Source: Batkoa obscura
Taxonomy: Eukaryota; Entomophthoromycota; Entomophthoromycetes; Entomophthorales; Batkoaceae
DNA: 64,000 bases
Assembly: GCA_030770535.1 (NCBI GenBank)
Contig: JASVEC010000006.1
Span: 496,001 to 560,000, forward strand
Direction of reading: 5' to 3'
Below the pieces are notes generated by a model. That model had not been told where the DNA came from, did not search any database, and worked only from the letters and a program-made list of their open reading frames with translations. A program made the translations under genes and the position numbers. Each line of letters starts with the position of its first letter. Within the stretch, counting starts at the first letter, position 1. Below are positions 47,148 through 59,544 of this stretch, piece after piece.

Positions 47148-48985
47148 ATGTGTGGAATATCGGCAGTTTTATTAGCTAATAAGGAAAGCTCTGCTTCCCC
47201 TTTAGTATGCGAAACTTTAACTTTCCTTCAACATCGTGGACAAGTAATTATTATAACATTGCATGGGACAATAGTTTAAATAAATATAGGATGCCGCAGG
47301 GATTGTCACATGTGGTGGACATGGTAGATTATACCAACGTAAGGGTAATGGTATGGTACGCGATGTGTTTGATCAAAAAGACATTTTAAATTTAGTTGGT
47401 AGTTATGGAGTTGGGCATGGTAAGATAGTTTGAAATTTTCTACTATTACTAATCTTATAAACAACAAAGTGAGATACCCAACTGCAGGAACATCAAGCAA
47501 TTCAGAAGCTCAACCTTTTTATGTTAACTCCCCCTATGGTCTTGTTTTAGCACATGTAAACTCATATAATTTTGAATATTGAATATTTTTACTATAATAA
47601 TAATAGAATGGTAACTTGATAAATTCTAAAGGGTTAAAAAAGTATCTCGATCATGAAGCTCACAGACATATTAATACGGATTCTGACTCTGAATTGCTTC
47701 TTAACATTTTAGCTGACGCTCTTCAACAAACTGGAAAAGCTCGGTAATCACAACAATTTATATATATGATACAAAGTGCTTAATAGCTTTTTACTTAAAT
47801 AGTATAAATGAAGACGATTTATTTCAAGCCATTTCTCATGTACAAAAAACTTGCAGTGGTGGATTTGCATGCTTGGGTATGATTGCTGGGTTTGGTCTTT
47901 TAGCATTTAGGGATCCAAATGGAATTCGACCATTAGTTTATGGTACAAGAGAAACTCCACATGGATTAGATTATGCTTTTGCTTCCGAAAGTGTAGCACT
48001 TGAATGTATTGGATTTAGTAATATAAAAGATGTTAAAAAAGGTAAAACGCTTTTAATAACATAATAATGTTAAACTGACGATCAATGAAGGCGAAGCTAT
48101 TATTGTTACTCATGAAAAGTTCAGTTCAAGAATTTTGGCTCCAGAAGCACCATTTACTCCATGCATATTTGAATACGTTTATTTTGCTCGTCCAGACTCC
48201 ACTATTGATGGTATTTCAGTCTATCGCTCTAGAATGGCTATGGGAGAAGCTTTAGCCAAAAAGGTTGTAGAGGAATTAGGGCCTGATAATGATATAGATG
48301 TGGTTATCCCAGTTCCAGAAACATCTAGAGTATGTGCTCTTGAAGTAGCTAAAGCTTTAAAGATCTCATATCGTGAAGCATTTGTTAAGAATAGATACGT
48401 TGGACGTACTTTTATTATGCCTGGTCAAGAAGCCAGGAAAAAGTCAGTTAGACGTAAGCTTAATGCTATGGCATTAGAATTCAACGACAAAAATGTTTTA
48501 ATTGTTGATGATTCAATTGTGAGAGGTACAACTAGTACTGAAATTGTATCAATGGCGCGTGAAGCTGGTGCTAAAAAGGTTTATTTTGCGTCCGCTGCGC
48601 CACCACTTAGATTCCCCAATGTTTATGGTATTGATATGCCTACCTCTAAGGAGTTGGTAGCACATAACCGTACAGTAGATGAAGTAGCTGAAGAAATTAA
48701 AGCAGATAGAGTTATATTCCAAGTAATTTTATTTGATGCCATTTCTTAGGATACTAACTTTTTTAGGATCTTGACGACTTGGTTGCTTCTTGTAGACAAT
48801 TCAACTCTTCGATTTCAGAATTTGAAACTTCCGTTTTTAATGGATGTTATATCACCGGCGACGTATCAAAAGAGTACCTTGAGTCTTTAGATTTGGCTAG
48901 GAATGATAAGAGTAAGACTGCACTTAAACAAGAGATGGCATTAGAAACACTGGGGCTTTATAATGAGTTTGAAGCTAGAAATTAG
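47148..48985 (+). CDS. ADE4: Amidophosphoribosyltransferase (purine biosynthesis, first step)
   Basis: Seven exons: 47148-47243, 47290-47419, 47470-47555, 47607-47743, 47803-48041, 48091-48722 and 48767-48985, 512 residues (yeast Ade4 is about the same). It starts MCGISAVLL, so Cys2 is the glutaminase nucleophile after Met removal; FLQHRGQ|DAAGIVT is the class II glutamine amidotransferase signature. PRPP-binding motif [14 protein letters not shown] is intact, as are VIPVPETSR and [12 protein letters not shown]. The C-terminal half has [13 protein letters not shown] tail features. The enzyme makes 5-phosphoribosylamine from PRPP and glutamine in the cytosol. Introns of 43-59 bp were placed by frame and family alignment. 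The gene is compact and apparently intact. Confidence 0.95.
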
Positions 48986-49586
48986 AATTTAATTAGGATT
49001 GCTTTTTACTATCAAAATCAAGTAAGAGGCATTAGATTTTATTTGAAGTAAAATAGAACATTTATTAGATATTTTTTAAAGCTATCAATTAATATTATCC
49101 ATTTGTGTACAGTTTTATTGTATATCTTAAATACCTTGTAAAAAGATAGACATATACTTTTTAATGATAGTAATATGCTAAAGATCGTTATTAATTTCTA
49201 TCTCTAAGAAGTTTATTGTAATTGAATTGTTTTAGACACTTGAAATTTAAATTATTAGTTATTCATAATATTTATTAGTTCACTACTATATTCTTAGTCC
49301 ATGAAGTGTCAAACACCTTGGCTACTTTGTTCATAAATAAATTGTCACTAGAAATACTATGAAATTGTCTAAATGGTTCTGCAAGTATATTTTGCCTTAG
49401 TGTTTAAGTATAGAGTAGTAAAAGAATAAACATAATGACTAAATTGTTATTCTAACGAACCTTATAAAATCGCTGTTTATTATATTTAATATAAAAGTTG
49501 GAAATCCTTTTTTTAAACGATTACTTCTAAATCATATACTGGTTTATCATCAAAGGAATGTTATCGAATTAAATATATCTGAATAA
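48986..49586. other. Intergenic between convergent ADE4 and DID2
   Basis: AT-rich spacer; presumably holds the two 3' untranslated regions. Nothing else recognised. Confidence 0.55.
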
Positions 49587-50403
49587 TCAAGGGTTGCGGA
49601 GCTTTGCAAGGCGAGCTGTTAGATCATCGTCCTGAAAGCCGCCTGCACCTACAGGAACGCCAACTTTTGTTGAACTACGATTAGCTAAAGATGGCATTGC
49701 ATTAGGGGCATTAGCCAAATCAGCTTCTAATTCTAATCCATTTTCATCAGCCACTTGTTGGATTAAAGCTTCTACATCATCTTGTGGTGTTGTTAGTGCT
49801 GTAGCTCCACCCATTGAAGCTTCCATAGTTGCAGTTTGTACATCAAGGTCTTCGAATTGAGACTCAAACTTTTCCATTACAGCTGAAATTTTTTCCAAAT
49901 TCATACTTTCCATGGCTCTATCCATTCCCTTTACAACACTGCCCATTGAGTTAGTGACCTATATATAGTTATATATATTAAATATTTATTTATTGAAAAT
50001 ATTACCCTTCTCATAGTTACAGCGGTTTGTACTCTTGAAGAGACAGCATCAATTCGTGACGCCAATTGTTGAAGGTTTATTGACTCATTTTTTTTTCTGA
50101 TAGCATCAGAAGCATGAATACGCGCACCTTCTATATTTCCAGATTGTAAAGCCTATTTAATGTTATTTTTGTATCTATTATAGTCAATTAAAAGTACCTT
50201 TTTTAACTTTGTTTTTTGTTTTTTTTCTTCTTGAAGTGCTTTAGCTGATTGCCTGTTTAAAGATTTGGCTGTAAACTAAGTTATTAGATAAAATCATCCG
50301 TTTTGCATAATTGACGACTTACTTTTAACTGAAAGAGGCTATCTTTTAGAAATTAGTATATTTATTATTTTACAACATAGTTATTACTTTCAAGATTTGA
50401 CAT
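49587..50403 (-). CDS. DID2: ESCRT-III associated protein Did2/CHMP1
   Basis: Five exons: 50388-50403, 50323-50342, 50198-50275, 50006-50152 and 49587-49958, 210 residues (yeast Did2 about 204). Exons 1 and 2 are only 16 and 20 nt. The assembled N-terminus reads [20 protein letters not shown], exactly the CHMP1 pattern, which confirms these tiny exons. The core is a basic helical hairpin followed by an acidic C-terminal part, ending with the MIM1-type motif [11 protein letters not shown] that binds the Vps4/Vta1/Ist1 MIT domains. It recruits Vps4 to disassemble ESCRT-III on endosomes. The convergent neighbour is ADE4. Confidence 0.95.
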
Positions 50404-50515
50404 TATAAATTAGTAAACTAGCAAAATAAAAAATTATTTGCAATTTAAATAATAATGAACTCAACCTTGGCATAGCTTAATCCGGCTACTTTGATTGGAT
50501 ATTAAAGATACTATA

Positions 50516-50680
50516 CAACTGTTGTGGCTCTATTGCGATTTAATTTACTGTTCACTTATATATAAAATTTAGCTAGAATTAAGCTTAAATCTAGAAATTA
50601 GCCTGTAGAAAAACCATCTAAGCGAATAACTGACTCTAAGAGATATCGCTACTCAGATCGCAATAGAGCCAAAATAGCTG
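50516..50680. mobile_element. TIR element (family C), 165 bp
   Basis: Inverted tips CAACTGTTGTGGCTCTATTG on the left and CAATAGAGCCAAAATAGCTG on the right, complementary over about 24 positions with few mismatches. It is flanked by TA on both sides (50514-50515 and 50681-50682). No coding capacity. A separate MITE family by its tips. Confidence 0.75.
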
Positions 50681-51335
50681 TAATTAGAAGTTTAAGCATT
50701 CAACTTTGTAATAACCATTTATTTTTAATAAAATACAAAAGGTGGTTAAAAATTGTATGAAAATTTAAAAAAATTCTAACAATAAATAGGTAAATCTACT
50801 ATACAATTTTATTCATAAATGCATAAAGTCTAAAGTTTATAAATAATTTTGAAATATAAAGAAAAAACAGCATAAGGTTTTAGGGAGGTTTATGCCAAAA
50901 GTAATGAGGTGTTGTAAAGTGTATATTTTCTACATGAAATTATTATATAACCATAAATACAATATCGCATATTTAATGTTGATTGAATTTTCCATTATTG
51001 ATATATAGTCAAAACTTCGAAACGTAATACATTTCGACAATTTTTTGTTAGGAGACAAGCGTAAAATTATTAACAAAAGTTTTGCTGTAATAGCTTTTTG
51101 TTTTAGCTGTATCTTGAAGATAAGTAATTCAATTAATATGGAACCTTGTGTATATTATATTTCGAATATACGCGATGGGTTAGTGTAAAGGATTTACACC
51201 TATCTTCCCTTTAAGCCCTTCATTATATAAACTTTTTGGCTTACCTATGTAACTCAAAACATAATTTAATAGGACAAGTTAAATAGTTTAAAGCTAAATA
51301 GCAATAAATATTAATATAAATTATATTTTAAAGTA

Positions 51336-51435
51336 TGTGGATGTATTTCTTTGTTTAAGAATTTTATTGATAACCTTTCCGCTCAAACAGCGCTTAAAAA
51401 ATGTAAAAAATGATGAAACCAAAAAAACGTCCTCG
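51336..51435 (+). mobile_element. TA-flanked MITE (family A), copy 8
   Basis: TGTGGATGTATTTCTTTG at the left tip and ACGTCCTCG at the right, inside TA. The inner body contains CGCTCAAACAGCGCTTAAAA, as in the other copies. Confidence 0.8.
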
Positions 51436-52008
51436 TATAATAATTTCTATCTTTTCATTTAAATAAAGTCAAAACAGAGAGTATCATTTTCTTAAGCAAA
51501 CTATTAGTTTGATATTAACATTTTACCTGAAATATGCCTATTACTTTATAATGGATTTTATTATTTTTTAAGAGTTATAAAAGTCGATTTTAAAAACAAT
51601 TTTTACTTTAGTATAACGCTTTAGTTAAAAGATATATATTTATAAGATTAATGATACTATTAAAATAGCAAGTTTTATTACTTTATAATATTTATGTTAA
51701 CTTATCAACTACGTGTTTGTTAAAGATCAAAAGTTTAATGTGTAAAAATTTATAGTGTGAATCAAGTAAAAATAAAATATTTTTTTGATAGCAATAATTA
51801 ATATCCTTTATAAAGTGTTATATAATTGAAAAATAAGGATAAGTCTAAAGCTTATTGTTCAATATAGTAATTTATGAATAACAAAAACCTTTAACTAAAT
51901 CTTTAGTTTAAATCTCTGCTTAACTGCTTTAATTATTTTTCATAAGACTTAGGTTCATAATAAAAACACTGAAATTGTAGAAAAAATATTAAATTTAAAA
52001 ATACAATA

Positions 52009-52111
52009 TGAGGATGTATTCTTGTGTTTAAGAATTTTACTAACAATTTCTCTGCTCAAATAGTGCTTAAAAAGATGGAAAAAGCGATGAAGCAAAGAAA
52101 AAAAACACTTA
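52009..52111 (+). mobile_element. TA-flanked MITE (family A), copy 9
   Basis: TGAGGATGTATTC at the left tip and AAACACTTA at the right, inside TA. One of the more diverged copies. Confidence 0.75.
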
Positions 52112-53109
52112 TATTATTGTTAAAATTTCGAAACTAATAATGCTAATACATGACACCTAAAAATAAGAGCTATTTAAAGCCCACCAAAACTCATTTTAGT
52201 TATTTAAAAAACATGTATATTGTATAAATTTAATTTCAAAAAAGCCCAAAGAACTTTTTATAAATATTTAAACCTATTAATTATATATTTAATTGGCTAG
52301 ATGATTTTAATCAAATAAAATCATTGTAAATTAAAAATTCGAACATTGAAACATTGTAGAATTTATTAATAGTTCATTCATATAAATAGTTAACTCAGCT
52401 TATTTAATAATAATATAATTCATAAATTTCAAATATTTTAATGATATAATTATTGCTTCTATAACTCATTTTTTATATTAATAAAATATATTATATTAAA
52501 TTAAAAGCAAGATTTAATATAGCTATTTTGTTACTAAAATCACAGTTGTAAATGCATGCATCAGTTGATAGAACTTATATTTAAAAGTAATATTAAAAGA
52601 TATGTATTCGTTTAAGAATACTAATATATTTAAGTATGGCTTATTGTGAAGTCAAATTCTTCAACTTTAAACTTAGATTAGTGAATTTTTAAAACTAATA
52701 AAGTAAAAGTACATGATTATATGTTTAATTATTTTGTTCAAATTAAAAGCTAAAATACGGTGATAAAGGTATAGTAATGGTGTATCAAAAGGCAGTGAAT
52801 GGCTCAAATAAAACACTTATGAAATAATAAGGCTTATAACAGACAGAATTGTATTTAAGAAAAATGATGGAGAATTGAACTACACAAAAATAGAAAGTTG
52901 GGGATAAAAAAATATTGAGGTAAATAAAACTTTAAAATTTAAAGAATATCGCGGTATAACTGAACAGCTACAGTGTAATGTTACATGATTTTTAAACCAA
53001 TAAAATTTCAACATTTTTAGTAATATGTTGTATACAATTGTATAAGTTACACTCATAAAATTAAACAACTCATAGTTGAATATTAAGGCTAATATTCGGT
53101 TATATTTAC

Positions 53110-53157
53110 ATAGTAAAAAATAAAAAATAGAAAATAAAAAATAAAAAATAAAAATAC
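53110..53157. repeat. A-rich tandem tract (AAAAAAT-like units)
   Basis: A run of AAAAAATA/AAAATAG-type short units about 45 bp long. Low complexity. Confidence 0.7.
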
Positions 53158-53745
53158 TTTGGTAAATCTTTAAAAGTAAGAAGCTTTAATTTGCCATTTT
53201 GGAATAAGCAGGAATTATTTTAAAATATCTTTTTAGTTCTTTATTAGGAACAATTTCAAGTTAAGTTATACAAACTAGTTATTCAAACGTGATGTGTTTA
53301 TATTTTCTAGGAATAATTAAATTAAATGATAAGCTAATCTAGATTTAAGAGTCTAGACCTCGATCAAGCTCTTCTTATTGTATGAAAGATATAAAGATTA
53401 TTATACTAATATTGTATTTCCTTTATACTATAATATAGTAAATAAAACTAAATGTCCACTAAAATAGCATTTATTAGTGTGTGTTTTTTGCATAATTTTG
53501 GCATGAATTTATGAATTTAATTATTAAATAGTTGGGACAAAACAAATAAAAGTTGATAAAACATGATTAAAGACAATTATTTATGATTATTTAATACAAA
53601 AGTTTGACAAATTCCTTCCAAATGGTGGAAATTTAGCAAATCCTATTAGCTTAAGGTCAAATCAACAAAGTCTAGGCTTATATTCCACTATTTTTTAAAA
53701 TGTTGAAATTGTTCTTTTATGTCATTTATCTTTTGAATTATTTTT

Positions 53746-56412
53746 ATGGTTGAGGATATAGTCAATTTAAATGCTGCAACTATAGCTCATTTGCTATGTA
53801 ATGCTAGTTTAGATCCTCTTTTAATTTGTGACATCAATACTATTGTTGATTGTACGGAATCTGTTGCTATAATTTTAGGTTATGAAAATAAACAATCCAT
53901 TTTACAAATCCCTTTAAAGGAGTTTTTACATCGTCATTTCCTTCCAAAACTTCTCAATGCAAATGGCGAAAATCAAGCTACTTCTATACTTGATTTATGT
54001 TTTTGTCATGTAAATGATCCTTCTACAAACTCGAGTAAAGTAGTTTCCGTAAAAGTAAAAGAGTGGAGTTTGAATAGCACTATTTATTATTCCGTTGGTA
54101 TAAAAAATATATCCGCTTTTTCATCGGTAACTTATGCCCCTCAGGTTGCGCCAATGCATGAGTTATCAAGGAAGCAAAAATTAATGGAAGAGTTCGAATT
54201 ATTGGCAGATTCTTTACCATGCATGATTTGGTGCTTAACTGGTAATGGGGATGCTGAGTAAAATCATTGTTATGTTCTTAAATCATATTGATTATTTTCA
54301 AAATAGATATTATAATAGCAAAGTTTATGAAACGCTTGGATTAACTGTTGGAGGTAATTGGGAGGTAGTTTTATTTTTTATATATTAAACACCATATAAA
54401 TTTAAGTTTAGGCTTGTATGCATCCAGAAGATTGGAAAAGATTTGCGCCCCTATTTATTAGGCTATTAAAGGTTTGTAATTGTATAATTTATTTGTGTTT
54501 TACCTAATTCTAATAGGAGCCAGCTATTTATACAATTGAGATAAGATATCGTCATTATAACTATTATTTGGAGGAGAAGCAAAATTTTATTTCCAACAGT
54601 AGTATCGATGAGTCGCAATATCGATGGTATTTATTAAATTCTGTTCCAATCTTTGAGAAAAACACTGGTAGAGTGGTAAGATGGGTTACTACTGCTACAG
54701 GTAGATGAGCTTAAAACATGTATATTATATACTGATAAAATTATTAAATAGATGTACATGACCATAAAAAAGCTGAGCAAGAAAAACAGGAATTAATTTT
54801 GGCACAAAAAGCATCCCAAACCACAGCAAGGATGAAATCTGAATTTATAGCTATGATGTCACATGAAATAAGAACACCTGTAAAAATAATCACAACATTT
54901 TTATTTATTTTTAACCTATTTTTAAAATAGATATTTGGTATTGTTGGAAACGTATGTATGCTAATGGAAACAATAATTGATTCAGACCAACTTGCCCTTT
55001 TGGAACATACAAATGAGTCTGCAAGAAATCTAGTAATTATTTTTTTTAATCAATATTTATTTATTCTAATAATGTTAAGATGTCAGTTATTGAAGATATT
55101 CTTGATTTTCAAAGGGTTGAATCAGGAAAATTAACCATCGAAAGTATTCCATTTAATATTAAAGATGTTCTTGGGCAACTGAACAAAATTTTTATGCCTA
55201 AAGCTCTTGCTAAAAGCCTAGAATTTGAAATATCGCCTATTGAAAAGGTGATACCTACTTTAGGAGATCCAAATAGACTTTCTCAGTTATTAAGCTACCT
55301 CCTTTCAAATGCGATTAAATTTACATTTAATGGTTCGGTTAGATTGGAAACAAAGTTTAAACATTTAGACCAAGAGAATTTATTATTTGAATTCACCATA
55401 ATAGATAGTGGAATAGGGATCAGCTCCAAAGTTTTACCAAGTATATTTTCACCATGGATTCAAGCAGATACATCAAAGAGGCGTGCATTTGGTGGCACCG
55501 GACTAGGATTAGCAATAACAAAGTCATTGGTTGAGCTTATGAAAGGGAAAATAAGCGTGAATTCTGAAGTCAATATGGGAACAAAAATAGTAGTTGAAGT
55601 ACCATTAATGGTATACAAAGCTAATAGTACCGAAAACAGATTAAACTTTTCATTAAGCAAGCTCATAAGGCACCAAACATTCCGATCAAATATGCGATTA
55701 TGTTTAGGAACTTCAAATCAGCTACCTTATCCAACAAATAGTAATACAATAGTAAAAAGTCCATCTAGATCGAAATCATCACGTGGTTCAAAAGGTGTAA
55801 GACCAGATTTATTGCGCAGAGCATCTTCAAATGAAAATAATACACTACAAAAATTAAATATAAACGGTCAACCGAAAATATTCCAAATTTTAATTGCAGA
55901 AGATAATCCTGTTAACCAAGCTATCCTCAAGAGATATTTACAAAAAATGGGTGATATTGAAGTAACTATGGTAGGAGATGGACAAGCAGCTTTAGATGCT
56001 TACTATGCTAAACCAAAGGGAGGATTTCATGTTATACTGCTAGATCAATCTATGCCAAAAAAGGATGGGGATGAGGTAATTATAAATTCGATCTTTCAAT
56101 TCTAGTTTAATAGCAATTTATTAGGTTTGTAGAGAAATACGTAAAGTTGACTCCGAACAAATAATTATATCCGTTTCAGCCAATGTATTGTTAGCAGATC
56201 AAGAGCACTTTTTATCATTAGGAATGAATGATCATATATCAAAGCCGGTAATTTATAATAATTTTCAAAGTGTGCTAAGAAAGTGGTTACATGTCGCACA
56301 AAATGGTAAATATCGAGACCAAACTAGTACCACAAGTATAGATGAATTTGAGGCTGAAAGTACAGATAAAAGTTCAAATTCAAACTCAGCCCCAGCTTCG
56401 TTTAAAGCTTAA
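53746..56412 (+). CDS. Soluble hybrid histidine kinase, paralogue 2
   Basis: Eight exons: 53746-54257, 54307-54364, 54412-54471, 54517-54700, 54752-54879, 54931-55032, 55080-56075 and 56125-56412, 775 residues. The domain order is as in the kinase at 43565: sensor-like N-terminus, PAS-like domain (LLADSLPCMIWCLTGNGDAE ... YRWYLLNSVPIFEKNTG), H-box MMSHEIRTP with His309, HATPase_c (SNAIKF, DSGIG, GGTGLGLAITKS) and receiver (AEDNPVNQ; Asp670 in ILLDQSMPKKDG; GMNDHISKPV). Exons of 60, 128 and 102 nt have exact counterparts in paralogue 1, proving common descent. There are two extra introns here (in the PAS-like region and in the receiver). No membrane span. The linker before the receiver is Ser/Arg-rich. 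The phospho-partner is presumably an HPt protein elsewhere. Confidence 0.9.
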
Positions 56413-56729
56413 TAATTTTCTATTGACATCCCACTTTAACACTAAACATTAATAAATTTTAACTTTGAGATCCTAAATAATAAAAGTTGTCATCTAACAG
56501 TTATTCATATTTTAACAGTTTATAATAAATAGATTTGAATATTGATTTCACTAAAAAAAAATCTAAATATTCCGCTTGTATTAAATTTAAGTTTAATTTA
56601 CTTTATTAACTTCAAAGGCTATATAGTATAGATTTACGGTGCTTATGTAATATATGAAGATGACCATTGTCCTTTAAAAAAACCAAAAGATAGCATCATC
56701 ATATTTAAAATAAAAATTTTATGAATAAA
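56413..56729. other. Short intergenic region between convergent genes
   Basis: About 317 bp of AT-rich sequence between the kinase and the SS18-like gene. Nothing recognised. Confidence 0.5.
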
Positions 56730-57630
56730 TTATTTAAATGGGGGAAGTTCAACCTCACCAGGCAATCGGAATGGTGCTAATAAAGTGCTAGTTTTAGCTT
56801 CAGAGCTATGGATTGGAGGATCAAATACTTTATAAGTAACATGAAGGTCATAGGGTGAAGGCTCTGGATTCTTTTTTGCAGTACCAAACTCTGGCTTCGT
56901 TTCTCTATATGCCATACTTTCTTCAACCCTCAGTGCTGCTAATTTATCAAATAGTGCAAGCCTTGGGTCTGTAGAACTAAATTTAGCTTTAACAGAAGTA
57001 GCTGTATAGCCCAGTACTTCGTTCAAGCTTGATGGACTTAATTTCCTACTACCGCGTGAAGGAACTGATGGGGTTTTATGTTTTAACGTATCGTCTCCGT
57101 TCTATCATGATATAATTTATTTTTCAATCTTTAATTTAAAATTGATTACCTGAGGATTAAGATAATGATCGGCAACAGAAGCTAAATAAGTTAGATTGGT
57201 TTGTAATCGCTTTTGGTAGCTATACAATAAATTCCATTAGACATTATCGAGATTATCGTTAGTGATATAATTACATTATAAAATTAGGATCATCAACCCA
57301 ATCTTTATTTTGATAATCAACTAAAAGTGCAATCAAAGCCTCGTTTATTTGTAAAACGCTTTGGATATTACTATGCGTAAGTGGTGGCACTATACTTCCC
57401 TCATAGTCTGCCTGTACAGTTAAATCATGTAGCTTCAAATTATCTCTATCAAATTAAACTGTGCTATTTTACTATTAAAGGTGGATTACTTACTCAGATT
57501 GCGTTTTATTTTCTGTTTCATTCGTTTCTTCACTATTACTATTGTCTTTATCATCTATCACTTGATTTTCGTCGCTGTCATTACTTGAACTCATTGATCT
57601 TCGGTTCTCTACTTTTTCTATATTGCTCAT
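56730..57630 (-). CDS. SSXT-domain protein (SS18/SYT-like)
   Basis: Four exons: 57494-57630, 57275-57445, 57150-57219 and 56730-57101, 249 residues. After an acidic Ser/Asn-rich N-terminus comes the SSXT pattern: THSNIQSVLQINEALIALLV, DYQNK, then after an intron YQKRLQTNLTYLASVADHYL. This matches the SS18/AN3 N-terminal helix region (IQKLLDEN..LI..IVEYQNKG...NLIYLA..AD). In animals and plants these proteins bind SWI/SNF ATPases; a chromatin-remodelling role here is inferred from family knowledge. The C-terminal half (KTPSVPSRGSRKLSPSS onward) is unlike animal SS18, which has a QPGY-rich domain. All three introns are GT-AG with matching phases. Confidence 0.75.
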
Positions 57631-58655
57631 AATTAAAAATAAAGCAAACTAAATTTTAATTACGAAGTTGAAATAGCTGTAAGTTTATTTTTATCAATTC
57701 CCAAAAACATGTAACATAGATTTAAACTCGTACACAATTTTATGTAGAGTTGTGCTATAAAAAAACAAAAAAGTAAATACAAGAGTTTCAAGCGAAAAAA
57801 GAGATAATTATTTAGAAATCTTTATTAGTATAAAATGAAGCTAAAAAGCAAGGTTATTTATTACATACAAAAGCTTATTGTATGCTTTAATATTAAAGCC
57901 TTTATCCTTCTTACTTTAGCCTTATAAATAATTTTGATTTTTTGGAGTTTGTTGCTTTTTTTTATTTTTGGCTTTATTTTAGCAGTGGAAATTAATAGAA
58001 ATCTGTGAAATATTAATTTTGAATTTAAATAAAAAAAATAAAAAATAATTTTTTTTTAAGAGCATATTCATGATCTTATATTTATTATTAAACTATTAAC
58101 AAAACCGAGTCTAGTTTAACTTTAATCAGTTAAAAATAGTAATTCTATAAATCTAAAAAATTTTGAAATTATTTTTTAATCTAATTTTGATAAGTAAGCA
58201 TATGATAAGCTCTTATAATATTAAATAATTTTGCCTTTCAGCTTTATATCATATGATAAAATCTTTGAAAGTATCTACTTCTTTATTATTTTATTTTATT
58301 TTATTTAGAACGTATTTATAAATATTCCCAAAAATAACTTTTTTAGGCAAATTTTAACTATAAAAACTGCTAATTGAAATAAAAATTAATTCTTGACTAA
58401 AAATTTTGATATTTACAGCTAAAAAAAATTCCAAAAAAAAAGTTGAGCTGAAAAAGTAAATTTGTTTAATCTGAATAACTGTTTTTATCTTTTAAACCTT
58501 TTTTTAAGATAACTAAGTGGTATTTTATTAGTTTTTTATTAATTAAATAAAATGTTTATTAAAAAAATTTATAAAATCAGATTTTTTACTATAGCTAATG
58601 ATTTGCTTGCCGTCATTTTTGCACAAAGAGTTATTTATGGGAATACCTAATAATA

Positions 58656-58933
58656 TGGGAATGTTTTTATTGATTGTCCATTTTTGCTATTTTTTGAGAT
58701 TTAAAAACAGTTAAATAATACAGCTGTTTAAGTTCGAATATGTGCTGGGTAGTAATAATTTTTACAGCCAACTATTCATGTTATTATTCTAATATACAGG
58801 TTGATAACTAGGATTTATTTTAAAATGAGCAGTTAGGCAGCACATATTCAAGCTTGAACAGATGTATTAGCTAATTAATTTTTAAATTTCAAAAAAATAG
58901 CAAAAATGGACAATTGGTAGAAAAACATCCCCA
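58656..58933. mobile_element. 278-bp TIR element with family A-like tips (family D)
   Basis: Flanked by TA. The left arm TGGGAATGTTTTTATTGA and beyond (GTCCATTTTTGCTATTTTTT) is inverse to the right arm (AAAAAATAGCAAAAATGGAC ... AAAACATCCCCA) over about 50 bp. The outermost bases resemble the family A tips (TGGGGATGT) but the arms and core differ. Probably mobilised by the same transposase. Confidence 0.75.
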
Positions 58934-59537
58934 TATGTCTTTCATTTTTTCTGGCACATCACATAATTGTACATGAGTTCAAATCCACATTATTAAATTG
59001 AAGTTTCACAATAGGTTTATTTGTAGCATTTTTAATAAAACGTTGACCACTTTTCATGGAAACACTGTTATTTTTAAAGAATGATTAATATTCAAATTCC
59101 ATCCTCACTTTACATTGATTAGTTCACATTTTCGTTGAATTTAATATTTTATAAATTTATTCTTAAAAGTAGGCAATGTTATACCAGAATGTTATATAAT
59201 ATTTTTTAAAAGTAGTAATTAATATCGAAATATCAGCCATCGTTATTTTTTGATCTTTATAAGGATTTGTGTTTATAAACTATTTATAAATTAATACGAA
59301 TATAATAAAAAATATAACTATATACAAGTTGATATATTTATTAATTATTGAAATATGATATGAACTGTTTGGCTATCTATTGATGAAACCAAGTATAGCG
59401 AGTTTATGGTAATGGAATACTGAAATAAGGAAAAGCAACAATAGATGCAAATTAAAAATGGTAAGTGAAAAAAATGGATCAAGTTAAAAAAGGAAAAAAC
59501 AAAAAAAAATAATTAAAGATACGAATAAAACGAAAAG

Positions 59538-59544
59538 TATATAA
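59538..59544 (+). promoter_or_regulatory. TATA box of secreted-protein gene at 59604
   Basis: TATATAA within AAAAGTATATAAG, 60 bp upstream of the ATG. The same AAAAGTATATAAG string occurs upstream of the gene at 60867. Confidence 0.7.

Larger units (their letters stand above)
50404..53745. other. Long intergenic region with three small transposons
   Basis: About 3.3 kb without protein genes. It contains a TIR element (50516-50680), two family A MITEs (51336-51435, 52009-52111) and an A-rich tandem tract (53110-53157). Everything else is AT-rich unremarkable sequence. Confidence 0.55.

Noticed and set aside
51160-51250. tRNA- or SINE-like stretch
   Set aside because: No T-arm with GTTCGA and no pairing acceptor stem.
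57381-57632. 83-codon plus-strand frame over the SS18-like gene
   Set aside because: Antisense to verified exons with correct splice phases; a shadow.
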